Below, piece after piece: positions 7,775-14,338 of a DNA stretch of 21,709 nucleotides. Numbering within the stretch: position 1 is the first letter of the stretch; the number at the start of each line of letters is the position of its first letter. The notes under the pieces are model-generated. The model saw nothing but the letters and a program-made list of their open reading frames with translations, was not told where the DNA came from and did not search any database. The position numbers were made by a program, and so were the translations under genes. Origin of the DNA: Bacteroidota bacterium (GTDB lineage Bacteria > Bacteroidota > Bacteroidia > Chitinophagales > Chitinophagaceae); contig JAEWBT010000062.1 of assembly GCA_023391015.1 (NCBI GenBank), positions 1 through 21,709 on the forward strand, read 5' to 3'.

Positions 7775-7782
7775 TAAATTTG
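7775..7782 (+). promoter_or_regulatory. -7 box (TAAATTTG) for first DUF1573 gene
   Basis: TAAATTTG fits TAnnTTTG and lies 43 bases before the ATG, so the leader would be about 37 bases. It is divergent from the GT9 promoter in the same 138-bp gap. Confidence 0.5.
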
Positions 7783-7825
7783 TAAGGGAAAATTTCTAAA
7801 ACCCCATTTTTTACCAACACACCCC

Positions 7826-8347
7826 ATGAAAAAGTTTGCTCTTGCCTTTGGCATGATGGCGCTGATGACCGCGCCGGCTTTCGCTCAGAAAACTAAAAAA
7901 GTAGATTCTAAGAAAACAGTTGCCGTTGAGGCAGCTGCGCCAGTTGCTGCCGTGCAAACCGTTGGTACGGTTGCTACGCCTGCCAAACTCAGCGCGGAAA
8001 ACATGGCCTTTAAAGAGGACCTGCATGATTTCGGAACCGTAACCGAAGGCGGAAACGCTGATTTTGATTTTGTGTTTACCAACACCGGCAAAGAGCCTAT
8101 TATTATCGAGCGTGCCCAGCCTGCTTGCGGCTGCACCGCTTCGGAGTGGACCAAAGAGCCGATCCTGCCCGGCAAAACCGGTTTTGTTCGCGCTTCTTAT
8201 CACACCCAGGGCCGCCCCGGTCCGTTTACCAAAACCGTTACCGTTTTGAGCAATGCGGGTGCTAAAGTGCTGACCTTTAAAGGGGAAGTGGAAAAAGCAC
8301 CGGCTGGTTCGGTTCCGCAACAGCAGTCCATTATCAAAACCAATTAA
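7826..8347 (+). CDS. Secreted DUF1573 protein A
   Basis: Exported 173-residue protein of unknown function. A cleavable signal peptide is clear (MKKFALAFGMMALMTAPAFA, cleavage before Gln21), followed by an Ala/Val/Lys-rich linker to about residue 58. One DUF1573 domain follows, with an immunoglobulin-like beta fold in known relatives: DLHDFGTVTEGG, FVFTNTGKEPIIIERAQPACGCTASEW, then LPGKTGFVRASYHTQGRPGPFTKTV. The CGC pair of cysteines is the family hallmark. The next gene encodes a shorter paralogue. Own promoter upstream; a small CGGAA/TTCCG hairpin (8353-8366) lies between the two paralogues and could attenuate transcription. Confidence 0.9.
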   Translation: MKKFALAFGMMALMTAPAFAQKTKKVDSKKTVAVEAAAPVAAVQTVGTVATPAKLSAENMAFKEDLHDFGTVTEGGNADFDFVFTNTGKEPIIIERAQPACGCTASEWTKEPILPGKTGFVRASYHTQGRPGPFTKTVTVLSNAGAKVLTFKGEVEKAPAGSVPQQQSIIKTN

Positions 8348-8421
8348 ACCAACGGAAAAGTTTCCGGTCTATAGCAGGCTTCCAATCTTTTCAACCCCCA
8401 TTTTTCTTACTCACATAACCC

Positions 8422-8850
8422 ATGAAAAAAGTTCTTCTCGCCTGTTTCCTGGCTTTTGCTTCCGCTAGTGCCGTTACTGCGCAAACAACCGAAACGGTGA
8501 AAACAGACCCGGCGAAAGCCCCGCGCTTTAAGTTTAACGAGGAAGTGCACGACTTCGGAAACGTAAAAGAAGGTCCGCAAGCCGAGCACGTTTTTACGTT
8601 TAAAAACACCGGTAAATCGCCGCTGATTATCTCCAACGTAAGCGCTTCCTGCGGTTGCACCACACCAAACTGGTCTAAAGAGCCGGTACTGCCCGGAAAA
8701 ACTGGCAAAATCACGGTGATGTACAACACCCAAGGCCGCGTAGGACCGATCGACAAAGCGGTTTATATTCAGTCGAACGCTGCCCTGCCGGAAGGCAAAG
8801 GCGACCGCTATGAGCTGAAAATCAAAGGCACTGTCGTTCCGGCACAATAA
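8422..8850 (+). CDS. Secreted DUF1573 protein B
   Basis: Exported 142-residue paralogue of the preceding gene; function unknown. Signal peptide MKKVLLACFLAFASASAVTA (cleavage before Gln21), with a much shorter linker than protein A. The DUF1573 domain repeats the same landmarks: EEVHDFGNVKEGP, FTFKNTGKSPLIISNVSASC, GCTTPNW, LPGKTGKITVMYNTQGRVGP. The two copies are clearly homologous but well diverged, so the duplication is old. It is 74 bp downstream of protein A with no terminator strong enough to separate them, so a two-gene operon is likely, closed by the hairpin terminator at 8877. Confidence 0.9.
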   Translation: MKKVLLACFLAFASASAVTAQTTETVKTDPAKAPRFKFNEEVHDFGNVKEGPQAEHVFTFKNTGKSPLIISNVSASCGCTTPNWSKEPVLPGKTGKITVMYNTQGRVGPIDKAVYIQSNAALPEGKGDRYELKIKGTVVPAQ

Positions 8851-8851
8851 G

Positions 8852-8867
8852 GATTTTCCGGAAAATC
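8852..8867. repeat. 16-bp palindrome centred on TTCCGGAA
   Basis: GATTTTCCGGAAAATC directly follows the stop codon of DUF1573 protein B and precedes the intrinsic terminator by 10 bp. Perfect symmetry, no T-run of its own. Confidence 0.85.
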
Positions 8868-8876
8868 GCTCTTTAT

Positions 8877-8908
8877 AAAATGGCTTTCAACCCGAAAGCC
8901 ATTTTTTT
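8877..8908. terminator. Bidirectional intrinsic terminator
   Basis: AAAATGGCTTTC and GAAAGCCATTTT form a perfect 12-bp stem around a 5-base loop, followed by TTT on the plus strand and preceded by AAAA. It ends the DUF1573 operon and, read on the other strand, the WbqC-like gene, whose stop codon lies at its edge. Confidence 0.9.
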
Positions 8909-9497
8909 ATTGCAGTAAAGAAACCGTGGCCGGACCTTCGCAGAAAAGCGCATCCAGAAGGCTCATGCCCCGCAGAAAACCAGTTCGTTCCAAAAAGGGC
9001 TGCGCGTAAGGTTTTAGGGGAAACTGTGTGAAATCCAGCCACCTTTCGCGACGGTCTGTCCAGTCTTTATTTCCCGGAAATGGGGGGATTGCTATGCGGT
9101 TTTCCTCAAGTCGCAGGGCCTGCTGACACCACCTGACAGAAGCAAGATTAAAGTCGGCCAGCATGGAAAATGGTTGCGTGAAAAGGGCTTGCAGCGAAGG
9201 CTCATAATGCTCAAAAAACGGCGTGCGTCGATAGATGCTTGTGATGCTTCGCCAGTGATTCCGCTGCCACGGCAAGCCGTTGTCGATAAGAATTTCGCCT
9301 ACCGGCGTGCGCTGTTCGCGACCGCCCAGAATGGGAATAGTAAGCCAGAGCGGCCCATTGGATGAAGCCAGCCGGTAGCGATTGCGGTAGCCCATTTTCC
9401 GAAAAGGCTCGACAAAGTCAAGGCCGGAAAGGGCCGATTGCTGAACTTCGCGCCACCACAATAAGGGCGGAAATGGCATCAAAGACAGAACAGTCAA
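8907..9497 (-). CDS. WbqC-like family protein
   Basis: A 196-residue cytosolic protein matching the WbqC-like family, members of which sit in O-antigen or polysaccharide loci; the reaction is not firmly established. Landmarks: SLMPFPPLLWW at the N-terminus, RKMGYRNRYRLASSNGPLWL, IPILGGREQRTPVGEI, then DNGLPWQRNHWRSITSIYRR and TPFFEHYEP. The start is probably TTG 9497, because the first beta strand (TVLSLMPFPP) would be lost with the ATG at 9479; a -7 box at 9535-9542 supports the longer form. It diverges from the GWxTD gene. The stop overlaps the terminator T-run. No neighbouring sugar-nucleotide genes are seen. Confidence 0.85.
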   Translation of the reverse strand: MTVLSLMPFPPLLWWREVQQSALSGLDFVEPFRKMGYRNRYRLASSNGPLWLTIPILGGREQRTPVGEILIDNGLPWQRNHWRSITSIYRRTPFFEHYEPSLQALFTQPFSMLADFNLASVRWCQQALRLEENRIAIPPFPGNKDWTDRRERWLDFTQFPLKPYAQPFLERTGFLRGMSLLDALFCEGPATVSLLQ

Positions 9498-9509
9498 AAG
9501 CGATGAAAA

Positions 9510-9517
9510 TAGATTTG
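9510..9517 (+). promoter_or_regulatory. -7 box (TAGATTTG) for GWxTD gene
   Basis: TAGATTTG followed by C fits the -7 consensus. It predicts initiation near 9524 and supports the ATG at 9542 over earlier in-frame codons (9362, 9503), which lie upstream of the start of transcription. Confidence 0.55.
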
Positions 9518-9534
9518 CAAAGAAAAAACGTGTG

Positions 9535-9542
9535 CAAAATTA
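9535..9542 (-). promoter_or_regulatory. -7 box (TAATTTTG) for WbqC-like gene
   Basis: Minus-strand TAATTTTG followed by C. It predicts initiation near 9528 and a leader of about 30 bases to TTG 9497. It lies inside the region transcribed from the opposing promoter. Confidence 0.5.
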
Positions 9543-11002
9543 TGGGAAGGTTCTGGAGCCTGCTTTGCCTGGCGCTGACCGGCAGCAATGTTTGGGCGCA
9601 GCAGGGCAATATCAACACCAGCATTTTCCGGGAATCGGCCATGCGTGGCCGGGTAGAAATCTGCTGGCAGGTGGCCCCCACAGCCTTGCATTACCAAAGA
9701 GTCAGCGAAACGGATTCCACCATTGCTGCAAACTATGAAACCGAACTGCGGATTTATAAAGACACTACGCTGGTCAAAACCGACCGCTGGATGACCCGCA
9801 CGCCTGCCGTTTTGCCCCGGCAAGCAGCGCTGTTAAATCTTCTGGACGGCTACTCGCAGGCGGTCCCTTCCGGAAAATACCGCGTGGAAATCCATTGTAA
9901 AGAGCCGCTGTCGCCTCAGACGGCGTTTGTCTTGAAAAGAGATTTTGAGGTGGATTTAAAAGGCCTGCAAACACTGGCTGCCCCAAAATTGCTGGATACT
10001 TTTTATCAAAGTCCGCAGCCGGAAGGGGTTTTTGTGCGCGACGGGCTGCTTTCATTGCCCCTGGCAGCCAACTTTCTGGGGGATGAAAAAAGAGATTTGC
10101 ACTTCTATACAGAGGCCTACGAAAGTGGAGAAGCGCAAAAGGCCAAAAAGCCACTGCGATTTGAAAGTAAAATTCTAAAAGGCGATGCGCCGTTTGGGCG
10201 CTTTTCACGAACGGACACCTGTAATTTCCGGAACGGCGTTGCAACGCTTTACGCTACCTTGCCCGTCACGAAATTGCCTTCCGGAAATTTTGTTTTGCAA
10301 CTTAGTCTTTTGGACGCGCAGGGTAAGGTGTTGGAGACGCGCACCCGGAGTTTTCAGCGCAGCAACGCATCACCTGAAACCGATACATTGGTAGGCGCAG
10401 CGGTAGATTCGGTGCTGCAGGCCCAAAAGCCGGATTCGTTTGTGGATGCCAACAAAACCTTTGTTCAGGCGTACAAACCGGCACAACTACGGGCTATTTT
10501 GCGGATGATTCAACCGCTGGCCACACCTGAAGAAGGCCTTTCTATAAAAGTACTTTCTCAAAAAGGCACCGACCTGACGTATGTACGGACGTTTATTTAC
10601 AGCTTTTTTGCGTTCCGGAATCCCCGCGACCCGGAGGGCGAATGGAATGCCTATGCAGAGAAAGTGCGGACAGTGAACCGGCTTTTCAATATTGGCAGCC
10701 GCGCCGGTTATGAAACCGACCGGGGGCGCGTTTATCTGCAATACGGCCCGCCAGATGAAAGAATCACCGTTCCGCAGGAAAGCGGCTCGCGGCCTTATGA
10801 GGTTTGGCGCTACGAGACAACGCCTAAGGACGGGAAAGGCGGCAAGTTTTTGTTTTTTCAGCCCGGGGGGCCTTTAGAAGACTATTTATTACTCCACAGC
10901 ACGGTAGCCGGCGAAATGCGAAACCGTTCGTGGCGCGCAGGTCTTTACTCAGAGGGCGTTAATGAGCGTTCCCGCGCCGAAATCCTTTTTCCGGAACGAT
11001 AG
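9542..11002 (+). CDS. GWxTD domain protein (secreted)
   Basis: Predicted 486-residue exported protein of unknown function from a family common in Bacteroidota. The signal peptide is MGRFWSLLCLALTGSNVWAQ. The middle is beta-rich without familiar motifs. The C-terminal GWxTD domain is clear: EWNAYAEKVRTVNRLFNIGS, then GYETDRGRVYLQYGPPDERI, then PYEVWRYETTP and FLFFQPGG. The name-giving Trp is Tyr here (Y390). The ATG is chosen from the -7 box and signal peptide. The longer frame upstream runs antisense through the WbqC-like gene and is not expected to be translated. dapF follows after 12 bp, probably in one transcript. Five TTCCGGAA copies lie in this gene (9868, 10226, 10279, 10613, 10989). 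Confidence 0.87.
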   Translation: MGRFWSLLCLALTGSNVWAQQGNINTSIFRESAMRGRVEICWQVAPTALHYQRVSETDSTIAANYETELRIYKDTTLVKTDRWMTRTPAVLPRQAALLNLLDGYSQAVPSGKYRVEIHCKEPLSPQTAFVLKRDFEVDLKGLQTLAAPKLLDTFYQSPQPEGVFVRDGLLSLPLAANFLGDEKRDLHFYTEAYESGEAQKAKKPLRFESKILKGDAPFGRFSRTDTCNFRNGVATLYATLPVTKLPSGNFVLQLSLLDAQGKVLETRTRSFQRSNASPETDTLVGAAVDSVLQAQKPDSFVDANKTFVQAYKPAQLRAILRMIQPLATPEEGLSIKVLSQKGTDLTYVRTFIYSFFAFRNPRDPEGEWNAYAEKVRTVNRLFNIGSRAGYETDRGRVYLQYGPPDERITVPQESGSRPYEVWRYETTPKDGKGGKFLFFQPGGPLEDYLLLHSTVAGEMRNRSWRAGLYSEGVNERSRAEILFPER

Positions 11003-11014
11003 AAAAGCCGTTTT

Positions 11015-11827
11015 ATGAATCCAGATGCGATTATTTCATTCGCCAAGTACCACGGAACCGGCAACGATTTTATCCTGATCGACAACCGGGATGGAACGCA
11101 CCCTTTTTCGAGGGCAGAAGTCGCTGCTTTATGTCATCGCCGCTTTGGCATTGGAGCCGATGGATTGATGCTGTTGGAGCACGCTGAGGCCGCAGATTTC
11201 CGGATGGTTTATTACAATGCCGACGGCGGCATCAGTACGCTTTGTGGCAACGGCAGCCGATGCATCGTGGCATTTGCAAAACACCTGGGAGTGGTAACGG
11301 GCGGAGAAACCACTTTTGAAGCCGCTGATGGGCTGCATCGGGCGCGTATTCTGGAAGATGGTTCTGTGGCGCTGGAAATGCAGGCTGTTGAAAAAATATT
11401 TCCGGAAATTGAAGGCGTTTTTTTAGACACCGGCTCTCCGCATTGGGTACTTTGGACGGAAGACGCTGCAAGCGAGGCCGTGGATGCGGAAGGCCGGAAA
11501 ATCCGCAACGAAGCACGGTTTGCGCCGGGCGGCACAAATGTCAATTTCGTGGAGCGGAAAGGGAAAAATGCTTTATTCGTCCGTACCTATGAGCGGGGCG
11601 TGGAAGCCGAAACGCTGAGCTGTGGCACGGGTGTAACGGCTGCTGCCATTGCTGCTTCCGGAAAGGAAACGGGCGATTTTGACTTCCGGATCGAAACACC
11701 CGGCGGCATACTGCGGGTATCTTTCCACAAAAATGGCCCGGCCAGCGCAAAAGATATCTGCCTGACCGGGCCGGCGCAATTGGTATTTAAAGGAGAAATC
11801 CGGCTGGCCGACGTTCTGCGCAGTTAG
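11015..11827 (+). CDS. dapF: Diaminopimelate epimerase
   Basis: Interconverts LL- and meso-diaminopimelate, the last step before lysine and the source of the peptidoglycan cross-linking residue; cytosolic, cofactor-free. The two catalytic cysteines are both present: Cys77 in STLCGNGSRC and Cys203 in TLSCGTGVTA. FAKYHGTGNDFILIDNRDG at the N-terminus and HRRFGIGADGLMLLE are standard. Length (270) is normal. It starts 12 bp after the GWxTD gene with no promoter box between. It is convergent with recR; the short gap holds a TTCCGGAA copy in an imperfect palindrome but no clear T-run terminator. Confidence 0.95.
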   Translation: MNPDAIISFAKYHGTGNDFILIDNRDGTHPFSRAEVAALCHRRFGIGADGLMLLEHAEAADFRMVYYNADGGISTLCGNGSRCIVAFAKHLGVVTGGETTFEAADGLHRARILEDGSVALEMQAVEKIFPEIEGVFLDTGSPHWVLWTEDAASEAVDAEGRKIRNEARFAPGGTNVNFVERKGKNALFVRTYERGVEAETLSCGTGVTAAAIAASGKETGDFDFRIETPGGILRVSFHKNGPASAKDICLTGPAQLVFKGEIRLADVLRS

Positions 11828-11898
11828 CGTAGCCTTAAAACCGCAATTTTCCGGAAATCGCCTAAGTTTTGACCTTTGAGCCCTGGCGTTTCAGCCCC

Positions 11899-12525
11899 TT
11901 ATTTTCCGGAAATTGAAACATAATTATCAATCGGCAGGCGCTTGGCGATCGACCGGGCAAGGGTCATCTCATCGGCGTATTCCAGCTCGCCGCCAAAAGC
12001 AATGCCCCGGGCAATAGTGGTGAGTTTTACGTTGAAAGGCGTGAGCTGTCGGGCAATGTAATACACCGTTGTATCGCCTTCGATGGTGGGCGAAAGGGCC
12101 ATGATGAGCTCTTCGGTTCCGGTATTTTTAACCCGCTCACGGAGGCTTTCAATTTGCAGTTGCTCTGGTCCGATGCCATCGATGGGCGACAGCACACCAC
12201 CAAGGACGTGATACAAGCCATTGTATTGCTGGGTAGATTCAATAGCAATGACATCGCGCAAGGATTCTACCACACAAATCTGCTCTTTGTTGCGATTCGG
12301 CGAGGAACAGATCCCACACACCTCGGTATCAGAAACATTATGGCACACCTTGCAGAACACCACATTGTGACGCATCCGGTCGATGGCGTTGGTAAAAGCG
12401 TCGGTGTCTTCGGCATCGCCGCGCAGCAAGTGCAGGACCAAGCGTAGAGCTGTTTTTTTGCCAATGCCGGGCAGGCGGGAAAAAGCGCCTACGGCATCTT
12501 CAAGAAGTTTGGAAGGAAGGGTCAA
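11899..12525 (-). CDS. recR: Recombination mediator RecR
   Basis: RecFOR-pathway protein that helps load RecA at single-stranded gaps. N-terminal helix-hairpin-helix AFSRLPGIGKKTALRLVLHL; zinc finger with Cys58, Cys61, Cys70 and Cys73; Toprim domain starting at ICVVESLRDVIAIE; C-terminal ARGIAFGGELEYADEMTLAR. Length (208) is slightly above the usual 200. The start is TTG 12525: it aligns with the usual RecR N-terminus and no ATG exists upstream before the frame closes. The final residues ISGK are encoded by a TTCCGGAA copy immediately before the stop. Confidence 0.94.
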   Translation of the reverse strand: MTLPSKLLEDAVGAFSRLPGIGKKTALRLVLHLLRGDAEDTDAFTNAIDRMRHNVVFCKVCHNVSDTEVCGICSSPNRNKEQICVVESLRDVIAIESTQQYNGLYHVLGGVLSPIDGIGPEQLQIESLRERVKNTGTEELIMALSPTIEGDTTVYYIARQLTPFNVKLTTIARGIAFGGELEYADEMTLARSIAKRLPIDNYVSISGK

Positions 12526-12641
12526 AAGAAAGGGTATTTTTAGAAAGAAAGAGCCGGTCTAAAAGCGTCAGATCCAGCGTAATATAACAGCCAAAGGTCT
12601 TTTTTTGTTGATAAACTTGGCGGTGGAAAGTAAAATACCAG

Positions 12642-12648
12642 TATCTTG
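12642..12648 (+). promoter_or_regulatory. Tentative -7 box (TATCTTG)
   Basis: TATCTTGC resembles the -7 box with one T missing, and a TTG lies 22 bases upstream. It would serve the T9SS cargo gene at 12668 with a leader of about 15 bases. The 142-bp gap between recR and this gene holds nothing else recognised. Confidence 0.3.
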
Positions 12649-12667
12649 CAGGCGTAAAACTCTTTTT

Positions 12668-13768
12668 ATGAAAAAACTCTTACTCCTCCTAGCTGCCGCT
12701 GGTTTTTCAACAGCACAAGCGCAGGTTCGCAAAGTGGCTCCGGTTTCAAAACCAGTCAAACTAGTTCAGAACAGCTTTCTTCTCCAATCGATGAATAAAG
12801 CTACGGCTCTGGACACCGTAACTGGCATTAACTTCCCTGCCAGCCAACTGGACTCCACAACAGCATATTACTATGATACTGTCCCCCCATTTGATTCGGG
12901 CTATGTATTTGGTATGAATGCCTACGGAGACCAGGCATTTGCCGAGCGGTTTGATATCAGTGCTACGGACAGCCCTGCAATGGTAATTGGTACCATTGCG
13001 TTGTTCGATGGTATTCTGAATGCTACTACAAACAAAACAATTAATTTTCACGTATGGAGCCAAGGGTCTATGACACAGCTTTCCAGCAGTAGGCCAAATG
13101 TTCTTCTTACTGGGAAGCCAGATGCTGTATTGGCTACTCAAAACGTGCGTGTAGACAGTCTGGGTATCGATACCAATGGCAATATGCTTAAGTATCATGC
13201 TTTTTCTACCCCTACTGCTTACCTCACAGATTCCTTCTTTGTAGGTTATGCACCTGACTGGACACATTCTCAAGCCAACGGAGAGTTTATCTCACTCATG
13301 ACAACCCGTGACGGTTACCGTTATCAGCCGATTACCACCATATCCGGTGCTGATACGATCATCAATGTACTGAATGCTGTTCAGTGGAGTGATGGCACTT
13401 GGAACGATGAGGCTACACAGAATGCCCAAACTACAGTACATCTTGCTGTGTTTCCGGTATTTATCATCAATACACCCCAATCTGTTAGCGGTATTACCCA
13501 TAAAGATCTGACCTTCTTTGGCAATTATCCCAACCCCGCCAACGACTTTACCAATATTCGGTTTTCACTGGCCAAAAGCGCAGATGTAACCATTACTCTG
13601 ACGGATATGAACGGTCGTATCCTGCGGACACAGGAACTGAAAAACCAACCGATCGGAGAAAGCGTTGTGAAATTCAACACTTCCGACCTGGCAGTAGGCA
13701 ACTACCTATATCTGGTTCGTACCTCTGCTGGCGATGGTATGGCCGCTCAGATGACAGTTGCTCACTAA
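12668..13768 (+). CDS. T9SS cargo protein, type A sorting domain
   Basis: Predicted 366-residue protein exported by Sec and then by the type IX secretion system to the cell surface or medium. The signal peptide is MKKLLLLLAAAGFSTAQA. Residues about 285-366 form a type A C-terminal sorting domain: FFGNYPNPANDFTNIRFSLA, VTITLTDMNGRILRTQ, then VKFNTSDLAVGNYLYLVRTS. The region between shows no catalytic motif I recognise and is rich in Asp, Thr and Tyr, as surface proteins often are. ATG start after a T-rich stretch. GC content is lower than its neighbours (38-48% in sampled 60-base lines against 55% in a clpC line) and it has no TTCCGGAA, which may reflect later acquisition. A strong terminator follows. 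Confidence 0.88.
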   Translation: MKKLLLLLAAAGFSTAQAQVRKVAPVSKPVKLVQNSFLLQSMNKATALDTVTGINFPASQLDSTTAYYYDTVPPFDSGYVFGMNAYGDQAFAERFDISATDSPAMVIGTIALFDGILNATTNKTINFHVWSQGSMTQLSSSRPNVLLTGKPDAVLATQNVRVDSLGIDTNGNMLKYHAFSTPTAYLTDSFFVGYAPDWTHSQANGEFISLMTTRDGYRYQPITTISGADTIINVLNAVQWSDGTWNDEATQNAQTTVHLAVFPVFIINTPQSVSGITHKDLTFFGNYPNPANDFTNIRFSLAKSADVTITLTDMNGRILRTQELKNQPIGESVVKFNTSDLAVGNYLYLVRTSAGDGMAAQMTVAH

Positions 13769-13803
13769 TGAGGTAATAGCACTAAGCTGCTACCGACTTC
13801 TAC

Positions 13804-13840
13804 AAAAAATCCCGCATCCGGAAAGGATGCGGGATTTTTT
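13804..13840. terminator. Strong bidirectional terminator
   Basis: Perfect 16-bp stem (AAAAAATCCCGCATCC with GGATGCGGGATTTTTT) around a GGAAA loop. It ends the T9SS cargo gene on the plus strand and the MazG-like gene on the minus strand, whose stop codon begins at the stem edge. Confidence 0.95.
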
Positions 13841-14165
13841 ATTGCAGTTTTTCATTAGCCCTATGTCGCTCCGAATCCCGGAAATCTTTCTTCTCCAGGT
13901 TCTTTTGAAACGCCTCGGTGAGGTCCACGCCGGTTTGGTTAGCCAATGCAATTAACACCCACAACACGTCGGCCATTTCATCGGCGAGGTCTTTGTTTTC
14001 GTCGCTGGGTTTACTGCTTTGATCACCATAGCGGCGCACCAGAACCCGCGACAGTTCGCCTACTTCTTCCATCAGAATTCCCAAATTGGTGAGTTCTGAA
14101 AAATACCGGACGCCCACCGTCCGAATCCAGTGGTCCACCGTTTGCTGCGCGTTTTCGAGCGTCAT
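13839..14165 (-). CDS. MazG-like nucleotide pyrophosphohydrolase
   Basis: Predicted 108-residue all-alpha NTP pyrophosphohydrolase of the MazG/dUTPase-like group, probably removing unwanted nucleotides (house-cleaning; substrate unknown). The metal-binding residues are present: E33, E34 and E37 in LMEEVGELSRVL, then E63 and D66 in LADEMADVLWVL. The start MTLENAQQTVDHWIRTVGVR is typical of Bacteroidota members, so ATG 14165 is preferred to the upstream ATG at 14201, which adds 12 residues without similarity that I recognise. The stop abuts the terminator. It lies downstream of the PaaE-like gene on the same strand but is separated from it by repeats. Confidence 0.88.
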   Translation of the reverse strand: MTLENAQQTVDHWIRTVGVRYFSELTNLGILMEEVGELSRVLVRRYGDQSSKPSDENKDLADEMADVLWVLIALANQTGVDLTEAFQKNLEKKDFRDSERHRANEKLQ

Positions 14166-14226
14166 GTTTTTGAGAAAAACGTTGGGTCGCGAAAGGACCA
14201 TTTGAAAAATGTATGTGGACTCCTAC

Positions 14227-14253
14227 AAACATAGGTCGCTCCGCGACCTGTTT
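14227..14253. repeat. GGTCGC hairpin repeat
   Basis: AGGTCGC-TCC-GCGACCT is a perfect hairpin, extended by AAACA on the left and TGTTT on the right with a small bulge. The core resembles dispersed GGTCGCTCCGCGACC repeats I recall from Bacteroidota intergenic DNA. It is upstream of the MazG-like gene on the minus strand. Confidence 0.6.
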
Positions 14254-14280
14254 ATCAGGCTATCTGGCCTGGTCCCAACC

Positions 14281-14322
14281 CCATAAACTTCATAAACCCA
14301 TAAACTTCATAAACCCATAAAC
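14281..14322. repeat. 17-bp tandem repeat, about 2.5 copies
   Basis: CCATAAACTTCATAAAC occurs at 14281-14297 and 14298-14314, then the first 8 bases again. It ends 17 bp before the stop of the PaaE-like gene. On the minus strand it lies just past that gene's 3' end. Confidence 0.9.
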
Positions 14323-14338
14323 CCTTCTCAACCCCTAA

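Noticed and set aside
8353..8366. CGGAA/TTCCG hairpin between the DUF1573 genes as a terminator
   Set aside because: A 5-bp stem without a T-run; at most a weak attenuator, so the two genes are kept as one operon.
9362..9541. N-terminal extension of the GWxTD protein from ATG 9362
   Set aside because: It would run antisense through the WbqC-like gene and bury the signal peptide 60 residues in; the -7 box lies at 9510.
14281..14322. Idea that the 17-bp tandem is a CRISPR or replication iteron
   Set aside because: Only 2.5 copies, directly abutting, with no spacers, no cas genes, no DnaA boxes seen and no replication gene.
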